64,000 bases of DNA from Dendrobium chrysotoxum (GCA_019925795.1 CM034306.1:46804758-46868757); one strand, 5' to 3'. Shown: positions 21,178 through 33,963, counted from the stretch's first letter. Program-made: numbers and translations. Notes: generated by a model not told the origin, from the letters alone.

Positions 21178-22919
21178 TGTGATTCCCTAGAACCTAATGG
21201 AAAAAATTGAATTGATTTGCTACCTCATTCATCTCCAAATCCACTATAAACATTTAATATGAATAATAAACATGAATATTTTTATTTCACAAACATAAAA
21301 ATGTATACAATATCCAATACAAGTTCCAACCATATATAATTTTCAATGGAATGATTAAAAGAATACCTCATAATACCTTAGCATTTTATAGATTGGACCT
21401 TATAAACTTTCATATTCTACTGGGAATTATCCTATCTTAAAATAATATATAAATAATATAGGGTGCGCATACACATGTTCAGTATGCTACCCAACTTACT
21501 AAAGAATTTAATATTCTATAGTTGGTAAAACGGTACAAGACTAATTAAACAGTAAAATACATGGTTAAAGATGAGAGAAGTGAACATTTCTATATGATTG
21601 AAGTAATGGAGGAACTATAGTCAAAATTTTAATTTACACTAGAACAAATAAAAATAGAACATAACCTTATTTACATAAGAACAGAGTTGAATAGAACATG
21701 AATGAATGCAGCATATAGTACATGAATCTTATGAAGTATATACATTATATATCTTGATGTTTTGATTTAGATAACACTTTAGATTCATATATTTCTTTAG
21801 ATTTAAACAACAATTTAGATTCAGATAACACTTATGATTCAAACAACACTATAGATTAAAAAAAATCTTCAAATTCATACACACATGTGCACAAATTATT
21901 ATAAATGTACTTGTATTGCACATAAAAGAATATGACTACTACAAACAATGATTCATTTTTCCCCATATTTCCATCACCTTAATAGAGGAATGCCATATTG
22001 CCAACATGTATACATAGTATACAAGATATTATGGAAATTATATAAAACTTACACATGTATGATAATTTCAGTTGTGCATGGGGTATAATTTTCACACATA
22101 CTTAATAATAATAATTTAGGAATTCATTCATGGGGAACGTTAATAACATCAATTTAAAGCATTTGCTATCATATCATAACTTAATAGAGATATTAATATA
22201 CTCGCTGAAAACTTTAGGAAAACATAAAAATTAAAACAACCATTGAAATTTATTTTTTGAACGATCCACTTACTCAAAATATTCTATTTTATAACATATC
22301 AAAAGTTACACGATGAAAAGTGTGACAAATTTTAGGAAATCATATAAAACCTCAAATCTATCCATACAAATATCAAAATTTAAATCTAAATTAGGTAAAA
22401 TGTATCCTTCCTCAAGCTAAATAATTTCCTAAATAGGCTTGATGGATGCAAATGGTTCAAAGGTTCCAAAAACTCGTCTTCTTCTTCTTTCTTCCTCTCT
22501 TCTCTTCTCTAATGACTAAGAGAATGGGGATGATGGTTTTTGAGTTAGTGATTTTAGATATATTGAATTTTGAACTAGCACCGTGACATCGACTTCCCAA
22601 GTGCCACTATACTCCCAAATAAAGAGTATAGTGCCTCAACCCTACCTCCCAGTGCAGTTGCGCTACCTCAAACTCGTCCCCCAAATAGAGAGCTCAAAGC
22701 CATAGCTCCGCCATCATAATGTCACAGTGCTCTCAAGAAATTTCCTATGACATGGTTTTATACTCCTCAATAAAACTTGCCAATATATATAGATTAAAGT
22801 AAAGGAAAGATAGTTTCACATTCAAAAAAATTAATAGAAATAAGAGCAAACTCAAAAATCTTACTAGATCTAATCAGGTCAGCAAAGGTAGACCTACTTA
22901 TAAATCCTTAGTTATTACA
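21178..22919 (-). mobile_element. 3' LTR of the Tekay-like element
   Basis: The plus-strand start TGTGATTCCCTAGAA matches TGTAATGCCCCAGAA at 27444, and the end TTATTACA matches TTATTATA at 29198-29205. Shared internal landmarks include ACATTTAATATGAATAATAAA and GATTGGACCTTAT. A CT-rich block at 22480-22512 is shared too. Confidence 0.88.
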
Positions 22920-22934
22920 TTCTTCCCTCCATTA

Positions 22935-23169
22935 ATTAAATATTATCCTTGACATTTCTAATACCCAATGATCAGAATAGATAAGGATATAACTGTCTCA
23001 TCTTAGCTTCTTCCTTCTAGGTTGCTTCTCTTTTAGTTTGATGTTTTTGCTTAACCTTGATCATTAGGATTTGCTTACTTCTTAGGATCTTAATGTCAAA
23101 AGATAGAATAGGCTTATGTCCTTCTTTATATGTTACATTAGGTAATACTTCCACTTCATCTTCATGTAC
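22935..23169 (-). pseudogene. Chromodomain-like C-terminus of Tekay integrase
   Basis: Between the integrase tail and the LTR, broken minus-strand frames give fragments such as KPILSFDIK, KRSNLEGR and EEAKMRQLYP. These sit where chromoviruses have a chromodomain (ILD-x-LRNK, WRN-EEATWE, MR-YP-LF). The match is weak and crosses frames, so the call rests mainly on position. In the family the domain directs insertion to heterochromatin marks. Confidence 0.45.
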
Positions 23170-24300
23170 TCACCGATTAAAATTAGAAACCCATTTCTGT
23201 ATTACAAAAAATATGGAACTCATTGTGCACCCAAACACATGCACTGGTAAGAACAATCTATAAATAGACTTTTTGACTCTACTAATCACTTCAAAAGGTT
23301 CAATATATCTTGGGCTGAGCTTTTCCTCTTTTCCAAATCTGCTCACAACCTTCAAAAGGCTAACCTTCATAAACATAAATCACCAATCTTAAATTCAATA
23401 ACTTAGTGAATAATATCATAATACTTTCTCTAGTTATTTTGAGCTGCCCCCAATCCATTTTTTATCAATCTGATTTCTCAGTAGCATCGTCAACTAGCTC
23501 AAGACCCAATAGTATTATCTCTTATATACCTATGACCATACAATGCCTCATACAGAGCCATGCCAATACTTGCCTAAAAATTATTATTATATGTAGATTC
23601 AATCATAACAATATGATCTTGTGACTGCCCATCCAACTTTTTCATATGATCTTCCAATATAATAGATCTTCTAATATCTGAATAATCCTCTCAGACTGCC
23701 CATTCAACTGTGGGTGAAAAGTCGTACTTAGATTTAGTTTAATACCCAAACCTTCTTGAATACCTCTCAATAATTTCAATGTAAATGTGTCATCATGATT
23801 AAAAATAATAACTCTTGGAATCTCATGCAATCTAACAATCTTTTTCATGTATAATTATGCTAGCTTCTTCATTAAATCATTCAGTTTTATCGATAGAAAA
23901 TGCGCTGACTTGGTTAATCTATGTACTACAACCAATATAGCATCATAACCTTGCCTCGATCTCAAGAAACACATAGCAAAATCTATAGTAAGCTCTTCTT
24001 ATTTTCACTTAAGAATAGATAAGGGTTGCAACAGAATACTTGGCCTCTTGTGTTCTTCTTTAATCACCGGACATGTTTTACATCTAAAAATAAACTCTCC
24101 TACATCAAGCTTTAATCTAGGCCACAAGAACATCAATTTCATATCATTATACATCTTACTACTACTTAGGAGGATTATGTAATCAACATAGTGGGATTCT
24201 TGCAAAATTTCCTTCCTCAGATCTCTATACATAGGAATCCATAATTGACCTCTACATGTTATCACACCCAAATCATTCAATTGTAGTTCTATTCTTTTTC
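23170..24300 (-). pseudogene. Tekay integrase, catalytic Asp replaced
   Basis: Order on the minus strand: the zinc-binding region at 24280-24005 (MYRDLRKEILQESH, then FRCKTCPVIKEEHKRP), the core with VVHRLTKSAHFLS, the segment IVRLHEIPRVIIFNHDDTF (23848-23642) and FHPQLNGQSERIIQ, and a C-terminal region KVSLLKVVSRFGKEEKLSPRYI (23376-23170). The usual SDRDPRF is IFNHDDTF, so the second catalytic Asp is Asn, while the Glu in NGQSER is kept. The domain is spread over at least three frames. Activity is excluded. Confidence 0.82.
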
Positions 24301-24512
24301 AAGATTAAACGTGTTCAACCTGATTACATAATCCTTATCAAAATTCTAAGCTTCCTTAGACTTCTCTTGCAAAGAGGGATTAATAATCATTTGAAAAATT
24401 ACTCATGTAAGTATATTAGACAAGCATACAACTTCTAGCTCTAATCCTTCCATTTCCCAAATCTGAATTTTCTCAAAGGTACTCATACTTGCCATTCCAA
24501 TAGATTTCCTAC

Positions 24513-25930
24513 TCAAACATCATCTACAATATTAGCCTTACCAGGATGATAAATAATACTTAGATCATAATCCTTAATCAATTCTAACAACCTTCTTTGC
24601 CTTAGATTCAATTCCTTCTGAGTGAAGATGTACTTCAAACTATGATGGTCAATTTCAATTTCACATCTCTCCAGATAATGCCTTTTAATTGTTAAGGCAA
24701 ATACGATCATCGCTAATTCTAAAGCATTGGTGGGGTAATTCTTCTCATGCAGCTTTGGTTGCCTAGAAGCATAAATAATCACCTTACTATTCTGCTACAA
24801 CACACATCCTAGTCCTCTTAGAGAAGCATTTGAACATTTGAAATCCATCAACACTAAATGGAATTGTCAACGCAGGAGCTAACACCAAGTAATCCTTCAA
24901 CTTCTGAAAATGGCTTCACACTTTGATGTCCAGTCAATAGATATGCCCTTCTAATTCAACCTTGTTAAAGGGATCAAAATTTATAAAAAGTCTCTAACAA
25001 AATTCTTATAATAATTTACCATGCCCAAAAAAAAACTATGGACTTCTAATACTAAAGTCAGTGTCATCCAATTCATTGTAGCCTACACTTTATGGGAACC
25101 TATAAATATCCCATCCTTACTAATGACATGACTTAGAAAGATCACATACCTTAACCATAACTCGTACTTAAAAAACTTAGCATAAAACTGATGCTACCTC
25201 AATATTTCTAATGGTTATCTCAAGTGATTCACATTATTATCTTTAGAAGAACTCTCTAACTAATTAAATAAGTTATAAATCCTAGGCAATAGATACTTAT
25301 TCTTAATCATCACTTTATTCAACATTCAATAACCAATACACATCCTCATTGAGCCATCCTTCTTCTTTGAAAATAAAATAGGAGCACCCCATAAGGACAT
25401 ATTAGATCTAATAATTCCTCTATCTAATAACTCCTGCAATTGAACTTTTAAATTATGTAATTCTTTGGGTACCATTCAATAAAGAGTCATAGAAACTAGG
25501 GACATTTCATGCATTACTTCTATATCGAGCTCCACCTCTCTTTTAGGAGTTAGACTCAATAACTCCTTGGGGGAACACATCCAAAAACTCACATACTATA
25601 GTGACATCCTCAATTCTCCCAATAGGTTTACTTCCATCATACACATATGCCAAAAATATGGAATCTCCTTTCTACCACATCTTATCAACTTCCAAAGTTT
25701 ATATCAAATAAAATAATATACCTCTAATTCCCTAAAAATGAAATAGTTCACCCTTATTATAAACACAACTTTCTTTTTATAACAATTAATCTGAGCCCCA
25801 TAATAACTTAACTAATCCATACCAAGTATAACATCAAACTCTTTCAATGGTAAGATATTCAATTTAGATGCTAATTTCTTACTTAAAATTTTAGTTTCAC
25901 ACATACATACTTGATTGATAAAAAAAAATT
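24513..25930 (-). pseudogene. Tekay protease end, reverse transcriptase and RNase H
   Basis: Near 25850-25800 the frame FDVILGMD-LSYYGAQINC marks the end of the aspartic protease. RT traces include a LNKVMIKNKYLLPRI block at about 25315-25275 with many stops around it. RNase H is the best preserved part (24782-24513): IIYASRQPKLHEKNYPTN, HYLERCEIEIDHHSLKYI, RRLLELIKDYDLSIIYHPGK. The region between 24790 and 25250 is heavily mutated. The three activities process the polyprotein, make cDNA and remove RNA. None can work here. Confidence 0.78.
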
Positions 25931-27420
25931 TCTTGTAGGCAACAAAATAGATAAACAAGAAGATAGAAGAATAGGAACTAAACCTAAATAATCTAAAAAA
26001 AAAAGATAAGATAGAATAACTTCCCTAGATTAAAATAAAATTTGACAGGGATACTTAGAAATGAAGGCCAAACCAATTACCACATCTGGTGCATCCATTA
26101 GCCTCCTACTGAGTCAAGTTATATACATGAGGCTTAACTAGAGCAATGCTACTAGCAGCAATAGACTCTCTTTATGCTCCTCCAGCCTGCCTTCTAATAA
26201 ATCTGCCACCACCCTAGCTCGATGATTGTATAATAAGATCTCTCAATAGAATGGCCCCTTATTACCTCTGGTCTCCTATCCTCTTAGATATACTCTATGG
26301 TGCCCTTAGTAGACATTGAGCCACTCTATGACCCGACTGGATGCACCTAAAGCACTATCAAGTAAACATATAATAACTACCTAGATGTCTCCTTCTATAA
26401 AAATTGCATATCAAACCGTTACTCATAGACACAAATACTTTAGTGCTTTTAGAAACTACAAGACCTTCCCTTTAGAAACTACCTACACTGAACCTACTCT
26501 TCTTCCCACTAACACCACTTTTTGAGGGTTCTCCTCTAATTCTCAATTTGCTCGTATCTCACCACTGCTAGTTCTACTTCATATCATTCTCAATCAACCA
26601 AGCGCTCTCCATAAGCTCAGTAAAATATTAGATCATGAATGGAACTAATAACTCTCTCAATCTGTCTCTTAAGCCTTTAAAAATTTGATAAAACTTTTTT
26701 TAGAAATGCTAACCAGTTGTGAAGTATTTCTCATAAGAGAAGTGAACTCTGCATCAAATTGCATCAATATCTTTCTCTTTTGAACAAATCTAAGAAAGGC
26801 CTCCTACACCTATTATTATATGGAAGTACAAATCTATCTCTAAAAATCTCTGATAACTCCTTCCAAGAATTTTTTGCATTCATCCTACTCTAAAAGTTTT
26901 CCCTTTGTTGGCATAGCCACCAATGACCAACTTCCTCTTCCAATAAAAACACTACTACTAATTTAGCATGTCTTAGGACATTAATACTATCAAAGGATTT
27001 CTCCAAACTCATTAATGAATCCTTAACTGCTTGAGGTTCTACTACTCCCTAAAACTAAGGAGGCTTCAACCTCAAAAATATCTATAGGTGTTTATCCAAC
27101 TCATCTCCCTTTATTGCAAACATGACGCTGCACTTCTCCCATTATTTGGGTTGCCAGAACCACAAACTACTTTGTAGAATTTGAAGTCCTCACCCCTACT
27201 GTGATCTGTACAGTCATAGCGTAATAGTAACTTTATCCATAAACTATTTCCTATTCTTAAGGGTTCTAACTTTCAACACTTTTCCCCATAAAAAGATATA
27301 GGGTTCAACTAATCGCATAAAAAATATAAATAGACAAAAAAGAACTTTATACTACAATAATTCACACTCAATTATTTATAGATTATTTCCTATGGCTCTA
27401 GTTATAGTTTATTTCTTTTA
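25931..27420 (-). pseudogene. Tekay gag region, strongly decayed
   Basis: The region lies between the primer site and the protease, where gag must be. Reading frames are short and no zinc knuckle could be read with confidence. Assignment is by position within a well-supported element. Confidence 0.5.
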
Positions 27421-27427
27421 AAATATT

Positions 27428-27439
27428 GCTTTAATACCA
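27428..27439 (-). other. Primer binding site of the Tekay element (initiator tRNA-Met type, decayed)
   Basis: TGGTATTAAAGC on the minus strand matches TGGTATCAGAGC at 10 of 12 positions and lies four bases inside the LTR terminus at 27444. Confidence 0.75.
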
Positions 27440-27566
27440 ATTTTGTAATGCCCCAGAATTTAATGGAAAGAATTGAACCTATTTCCTATTTCACCTCATC
27501 TCTCAAACAAACTAGTGCCATTAGAAACATTTAATATGAATAATAAAAGTAAATATTTGTATTTCC

Positions 27567-27571
<5 letters not shown>

Positions 27572-27636
<65 letters not shown>
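27572..27636. repeat. (AT)n microsatellite in the LTR
   Basis: About 32 AT units. At the same place the other LTR (about 21290-21310) has ACATAAAAATGTATACAATA, so the expansion followed insertion of the element. Confidence 0.95.
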
Positions 27637-27639
<3 letters not shown>

Positions 27640-28328
27640 TAAGTTCCAGCCACATATAATTTTTAACTAAATTATTAAAAGAATACCTAGGAAATACCAG
27701 AACATTCTACTGATTGGACCTTATCAACTATGCCTTATTCTATCGGGGCCTTACCCTTTCCAAAAATAATGTATAAATAATACAGAGTGATCATACACAT
27801 GCTCATTAGACTACCAAACCTATTAAAGAATTTAATATTTTATATTTAATAAAATTATACAAGACACCCTAAACCCTATAAAATACAAAATTAGAGAGGA
27901 AGTAAGTGAACATGTCAATATAAGTAAAACGATAGAGGAACTATAGTCAAAACCTTATTTGCACTAGTGCAGAATAGAACCTTATTTATAATATAGTAGA
28001 ACAAAATAGAACATGAATGGGTATAACATGTAGTAAATGAATCATATGATGTATATGCAACATAATATGTCTCAATCTTCCAATTTAAAAAACACTTTAG
28101 ATTCAAACAATGCTTTAGATTCAAATAACACATCATAATCAAATAATGCTTCAAACTCAAACAACACTTCACATTCAAAAAATGCTTCAAATGCCTTTAT
28201 AACTCCACATATATTACACAAAATAGAATATAGTTGTTAGAGACAATACTTCATGTTCCCCCACATTTCCATTACCTAAATAGAGGAATGCCACATTGCC
28301 TAGATGAATGTATAGTATGCAAGATAAT

Positions 28329-28332
<4 letters not shown>

Positions 28333-28381
<49 letters not shown>
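28333..28381. repeat. (AT)n microsatellite in the LTR
   Basis: About 24 AT units. The matching place in the other LTR (about 22020-22040) has only short non-repetitive AT-rich sequence. Confidence 0.95.
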
Positions 28382-28382
<1 letters not shown>

Positions 28383-29299
28383 CTTACACATGTATGATAA
28401 TTTTAGTAGTGCGCGAGGTCTAATTTGTACACATGCTAATTAATAGTAATAATTCTAGAAATCAATAAACTCACTAAAACTTTAGGAAAACATAGAAATT
28501 AAATGAATTGGTAAAATTTTGCATTATTGCTATCCACTTTCTCAGAATATTCTATTATATAACATATCAAAAATTACCCCATGAAAAGCATGCCAAATTT
28601 TAAGAAATCACATAAAACTCTAATTCTATCAATACTAATTTTGAATATAAATTCTTAAGTATGAAAAATGTAGCCTACCTTGAGTTTGACAATTTCTTGA
28701 ATAAGCTCGACAGATAAAAATGGCTTGAACGTGCCTGAATCTCCTCTTCTTCTTCTCCCCCTTTTTCTCTCTCTTATCTTCTCCACCAACTGAGGAATAG
28801 GGGTGAGGATTTTTGAGTTAGTGGTTTTAAATATTTATATACAAACTAAGTTTTTTAACTAGCACCATTACACCAACTTCCCCGATGCCATAACGCTCCC
28901 ATATAAAGAATATAATGCCTTAGTACTGGCCCCTACTGTGGTTACGCTACCTCAAACAAATCCCCCAAATAAAGAGCTTAGCACTATGACACCTCCATCA
29001 CAACATCACAATGCTACCACACAATTTCCTAAAATATGGTTTCCTGCTCCTCCATTCAACCCACCAACACATACAAATTGTAAGGAAAAAGAACAAATAG
29101 TTTCTAATACAAAATTTAACAAAAATATGAATAGACTAAAAAATCTTACCATATCCAACTTTGGCCAACACAAGTAAACCTGCTCCTGAATCCTTGATTA
29201 TTATAATGCCTATCTAAGAACCCACTCACATTTTAATGAGTGATGAGAAATATAATCTATAGACTAGGCGAGCTAGAAGAGCCAAGCCTAAACTTACCA

Positions 29300-30480
29300 A
29301 TGCCTTCTTAAGGTAGATTGCGGAGGGTAGGCCAACTCTGAGGTTGTAAGTGCCACACTTGGTATAGAGGCACAATTGACCCAGTGAACCATATTACCAC
29401 CTTTGAATCCATAATGTCTCTCCTAGATATTGATGATGCATTGAAATGTCCTCTATTCTTCAAAACCCTTAAGAAGTCGACACTGTGGTGTTTCACTCAC
29501 CTTCTTGTGGGAGAAATCACCCCCTTATAGAAATTTAGAAGGAAGTTTGAGACATAGTTTGCTATTGTCTATAAACCTTAAAAGAGCTTAGAAGCTCTCC
29601 AAAAGATGTGGCAGGAGCTAGACGAGTCCCTTAGAAACTTCATAGTTAGGTTCAAGAGAGAAATGCTTCATGTGGAAGACTTAGAGCCTACTGTTGCCCA
29701 TGCTACCTTAACTTAAGGACTAAGCATTGGTCTTTTCTATTATGCACTTGGACTACAATAGTTAGAGACACTTGTTGATCTATTAGAGGTGGCCAATGGC
29801 CATATGAATGTTGAGAAGCTATTAGAGAAATGCTTTTAAGTAAAGAATTATAGCCTACTGTTGCCAAGCTTCCTTAACCTGAGGACTAAGAATTGGCCTT
29901 TTTTACTATGCACTTGGATTATAATAGTTAGGGACACTTGCTGAGCTATGGAAGGTGGCCAATGGCCATGTGAATACTGAGGAGTACAAAAGGGTGGTTT
30001 AGTCCTCCTCAGCCACTCGCCATATGGACTCATCCCTAAGATAAAGAAATAATAAGGGGGATAAAAAGAAAGAATCCATCCCAAGGATAAGAGGGATAGA
30101 ATACCCAATGTAGAATAAGGTCATCATCATCCAGAGCACTAAAGAAAACCATTGCAGCCTAGACCATTGAGGATTGTAGGATCACCAGCTCCAAGAGTGG
30201 AGGAGCCCACTCATATCACTCGCCCATACCCTAAAGAGGTCACACAACATATCTCACCTATACTCCATTGAGATTGTCTATGGCCAAGTTAGTTGAGGCT
30301 AATTAAAATAAGGAATTTTTTAAGCACCCAGTACCCATGAAGGCAAACTCACACATAAGGGACATTTCAAAATATTGTGCCTTTCATAGAAACCATGGCC
30401 ATGCACAGAAGAGTGTCACCTCTTATGAGGTCTCATAGAAGAGTTTATCAAGAAAAGAAAGTTAAAGTAGTTTGTACTCG
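29300..30480 (+). pseudogene. Tat-type gag with an internal tandem duplication
   Basis: Fragments such as DPVNHITTFESIM, WCFTHLLVGEI and ESLRNFIVRFKREMLHVEDLEPTVAHATLT correspond to the Retrotrans_gag core of Tat elements (FNHL, ESLR-x-RF, GL). The segment after that is duplicated in tandem (29661-29827 and 29828-29990). Frames are broken by many stops. Gag would form the particle. Confidence 0.75.
29661..29990 (+). repeat. Tandem duplication of about 165 bp in the Tat gag
   Basis: Copy one starts AAATGCTTCATGTGG at 29661, and copy two starts AAATGCTTTTAAGTA at 29828. Both continue through AGCCTACTGTTGCC and GGTGGCCAATGGCCAT. The copies differ at many sites, so the duplication is old. Confidence 0.85.
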
Positions 30481-30699
30481 CCGATCCTGATTGGAACCTT
30501 AGGAAGCACCCATGGAGACTAATAAAAATGAGCTCATTCCCGCTGGCTCAATGTATATTATGTGTTTGGTTCCTACTATTATGGAAGGATAGCGAGTTTA
30601 ATCATCAACAAGTACAAAGAATATGAAGGCCAGGGAAGCATCATCTACCTCATGAGCACCATTAGTAGATGTCACCCTAGTCACTTTTGGAGAGGCTGA

Positions 30700-32090
30700 C
30701 AAATCCATAAGATGGAATCCTCACAATGATGCCATTATCATCAATTCCCTTATTGCAAACTATCAGATTTACATTATATTATATATAGGGAGCTTTGTAA
30801 ATATAATGTTTAAATTTGTGTTTAAGAAGATGAAATTACTTACTTCCCTGTTCATTCCCATTGTAGGTTCTCTCTATGGCTTCTCAAGAGGGCATAAGGA
30901 GATTGAAGGAGTACTATCTCTACCCATCACATGGGATGAAGGTGACCGCTAGTACATTTCCATGGAAAACTTCATTATTATGGATAACTCAAAATCCTAT
31001 AATGCCATCTTTGGTAAGCCTTTATAAAACACTTTCAAGGATTTGGTGCTGACCTACAATGTAGTAAAGTTACCAACGGATGTGATATGAATCATAGTAA
31101 GGGGTGACCTCATTCAATCCCACACCTACTATTTATTAGTAGGAGGGAAGGTTCAAACCTCATGAGAAGAGGTACAACAGCTTGACATGGAGTGAGGTCA
31201 AGGCCTAGATACAACGAAAACTACAGAAAGATACTAGTAGTGGAGGGTTAGTATGGTAGAATCCTCAGGATAAGTGCTTATTTTAAATAAGAACATAGAG
31301 GAGAATTGATCCAAGCCCTCAGGGGAAACCTAGAAGCCTTTTTTTGGAAAATAATTAAGATGCTAGGCATTAATGAAAATGTCACCTACCATAAATAGAA
31401 TGTTTAGAAATGTGTCAGACAAATCAAATAGAAAATAAGAAATATTGTACCTATGCTCATCAAGCCCATAAAGAAGGAGGTATATAAGTTTATTGAGGCT
31501 GACAACATTAAGAAGGTCTAATACTCATATTGGATCCCTAATGTGGTTATGGTGCAAAAGGCAACAAGTGAATGATGTATGTGGACTTCATCAACCTAAA
31601 CTCAACTTGCCCAAAAGATGGTTACTTATTGCTAAACATAGATGCCTTGGTTAACTTGGTAGAAGTGTACTTAGTAATGAGCTTTGTGGATGCCTGCTTC
31701 TGCATCATCAAATAAGAATGCACCGTAGCAATTGTGAGAATACCACTTTCATCGCTACAGAAGGATAATATTACTATAAGGTCATGCCATTTAGCCTAAA
31801 GAATGTAAGGGCAACTTATCTAAGGATCGTGGATAAGGTCTTTATGGATCATAAGGGGAGGAACATTTAAGTGTATGTAGATGACCTTTTGGTTAAAAGC
31901 AAGTCATTGAGTCAACATATTGAAGTTTTGAATGAGAAATGCACTAACCTGAAGATGTATAACATGCAATTGAACCCACCAAAGTACACTTTTGGCATAT
32001 GTATAGAAAACTTCCTAGGCTTCCTCCACACCCCTAAAGGCATCAAGGCAAACCTTGGTAAGGTGAAGGCAATCTTGGAGATGTAGTTTC
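30700..32090 (+). pseudogene. Tat-type protease and reverse transcriptase
   Basis: The protease end shows FIIMDNSKSYNAIFGKP near 30970-31020. RT traces are SYWIPNVVMVQKAT, CMYVDFINLNSTCPKDGY near 31575-31620 and DALVNLVE. The catalytic block YVDDLLVKSKSLSQHI at 31874-31921 is intact. NFLGFLHTPKGIKANLGKVKAILEM ends the domain near 32083. Only the piece at 31871-32086 is an open frame. Upstream parts carry several stops. Confidence 0.8.
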
Positions 32091-32981
32091 CCTACATAGA
32101 TAAAGAGGTGCATATACTCTTTAGATGAGTCATTAGGCTCAATCATTTTACCTCTCAATTTGATTAGAGGTGCTCGCTATTATTTAATGTCCTTAAAATT
32201 ACAAAGAAGTTCTTTTTCGGGTGAGGACTGTGTAGTAGCCTTTCAATAGTTGAAGCTTCTTCACCTCCTCATTATGCTTGCTCTAATGCCTAAGACTAAG
32301 TGAAGGTTTACTTCCATACCTAAGAGTAGGAAAGGATGTTGTTAGTATTATAATCATCAAAGAAGAGGGAAAGAAGCAATGGCCAATATACTATATGAGT
32401 AAGAAATTCATAGGCACAGAATAAAGGTATCCAATCATGGAGAAACTTGTATGACACTAATGACCTCGCCTAGCCAACTATGACCATACTTTCAAGTGTA
32501 CCCCATTAAAGTAGTGACTAACCACCCACTAAAATTAGTACTTTCCAACTTAGGAAGATTGTTGAAATGGTTGGTGGATTTAAGTGAATTCAAATTACCT
32601 ACTCCTAAGGTTATCCATTAAGTCCTTTGCGCTCGCCAAGTTCTTAGTCCACTTCAGTAATAAAAAAGGGAGAGTTAGAAGTGATGAATCTACTACAACA
32701 CTAAACTTTATATGTCAATGGAGCCCCATGCAAGCAATAAGTTGGAATGAGCATGGTTCTAAGGATTTTCATAGGAATATTCATTGTGGAAGCAAGTAAG
32801 ATAGAATTCAAAGTTACAAATAATCAAGCTGAGTATGAAGCCCTACTCACTAGCTTGTGAAACATTGTAGGAATGACTCAATTTGTTATGTATTTTGTCT
32901 CTTAATTAATGGTGAACCATATAAATGGTGAGTATGAAGTGAGGAATGAGCTACTCATGAAGTACCTTTTTAGGGTAGAGG

Positions 32982-33963
32982 CACTACAGGAAAAACATTG
33001 ATTTCCGGCAGATTTTTCGGTGGAAATAAATCCGTCAGAATTTCTGACAGATTTTCCGACGAATTTCTGGCGGAATTTTTCCGGCGGATTTTCTGGCGGA
33101 TTTTTTGTTGGTATTTCCGGCGGATTTTCTGCAATATTTTCCGGTGGAATTTTCGGCGGATTTCTGACAGAATTTGAAATTTCCAGGAAAATAATAATTA
33201 AAAATATTTAAAATTATTCATTTTGTTAAATTAAATTAAATATTGCTGAAATAAAATAATTAAAAAGTTTAATAATTTATTGTTAAATAAATTATAATAA
33301 CTCAACTTTAAAATATATAAATTATTTAAAATAAAATATAAACTCAGCTTTAAAATATTTTAAATATATTAATTTTATTGATTTATAAATATCATATTCG
33401 GCGTTTATAACATAAATAAAAAACAAATCGCTATTTTATTCATTTTTCACAAGTGGTATGGTGGTCTGGCGGGTCGTGCGCGGGAGCTCTTCCGCTGGAA
33501 GGGCGGGGGTTCGAATCTCACACTAGACGCAGGGTGGAGCGGTTCGAGCGTGGGTCCGGGTCGGGTCGTGCGGAGCGTCCGCGCGGGTCGGGGTTGAGCG
33601 GTTCGTGGGTCCGGGTCCGGGTTGAGAGGAGCGCGGGTCAGGGTTGAGCCGCCTGGCGGTTCAGGCGGGTTCGTGGTGAAGCCCAGCTGGGCTTAGCGGG
33701 GCGGGCAGGATGGGGTTTTTTTTTAATTTTTTTATTTTTCCAACGGAGTCTATATCCGCCGGAAACTTTTCGATGGATTTTTCGTCAGAATTCCGCCGGA
33801 AATGTTTCCGACGGACCTTTTTACGCCGGAAGAACTTTTCCGACGCATGGTTTACCGGCGTAAATATTTCCGCCGGAAATCCGTCGGAAATGCTGATTTC
33901 CGGCGGATTTAGGCCATTTTCCGACGAAAATTGCCGTCGGAAATTGACGTTTTTCCTGCAGTG
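32982..33963. mobile_element. Non-autonomous CACTA element, 982 bp, with 3-bp target duplication
   Basis: The left end starts CACTACAGGAAAAAC. The right end is GTTTTTCCTGCAGTG, its reverse complement with one mismatch. The target duplication is AGG (32979-32981 and 33964-33966). Subterminal repeats of the type TTTCCGRCGGA crowd both ends (33004-33180 and 33740-33950), typical sites for CACTA transposase binding. There is no transposase. The middle is AT-rich, then strongly GC-rich (33460-33710). It shares termini with the larger CACTA element at 36619-40034, which may be of the family that mobilised it. Confidence 0.93.
33453..33530 (+). other. tRNA-like or SINE-head-like segment inside the CACTA element
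   Basis: GGTTCGAATCT (33509-33519) is a near-perfect pol III B box. A short stem, CTTCC/GGAAG, lies at 33489-33501, and a GGTGGTCTGGCGGG stretch lies upstream where an A box would be expected. The A box and acceptor stem are not convincing, so this is not called as a tRNA gene. Confidence 0.3.

Larger units (their letters stand above)
21178..29205 (-). mobile_element. Ty3/gypsy chromovirus (Tekay/Del-like), complete but decayed
   Basis: Two direct repeats (21178-22919 and 27444-29205) flank an internal region of about 4.5 kb. On the minus strand the region reads PBS, gag, protease, RT, RNase H, integrase and a chromodomain-like tail. Integrase after RNase H is the Ty3/gypsy order, and the wording of the RNase H and integrase motifs is that of Tekay-type chromoviruses. 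By eye the LTRs agree at roughly three quarters to four fifths of positions, so the insertion is old. The outer five bases (CAGCC at 21173-21177; ATGCC at 29206-29210) agree in only three positions, so a target duplication is possible but not shown. Confidence 0.88.
27444..29205 (-). mobile_element. 5' LTR of the Tekay-like element
   Basis: Partner of 21178-22919. It has gained two TA microsatellites (27572-27636 and 28333-28381) that are absent or short in the other LTR. The outer terminus ends TATA instead of the expected TACA. Confidence 0.85.

Noticed and set aside
33453..33530. Functional tRNA gene
   Set aside because: Only the B box fits. Acceptor stem, D arm and anticodon loop cannot be drawn convincingly.
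33453..33647. Open frame rich in Gly/Arg/Ser in the GC-rich island of the small CACTA element
   Set aside because: Composition follows from GGGTCCGGG-like repeats. There is no domain, and it overlaps the tRNA-like segment.
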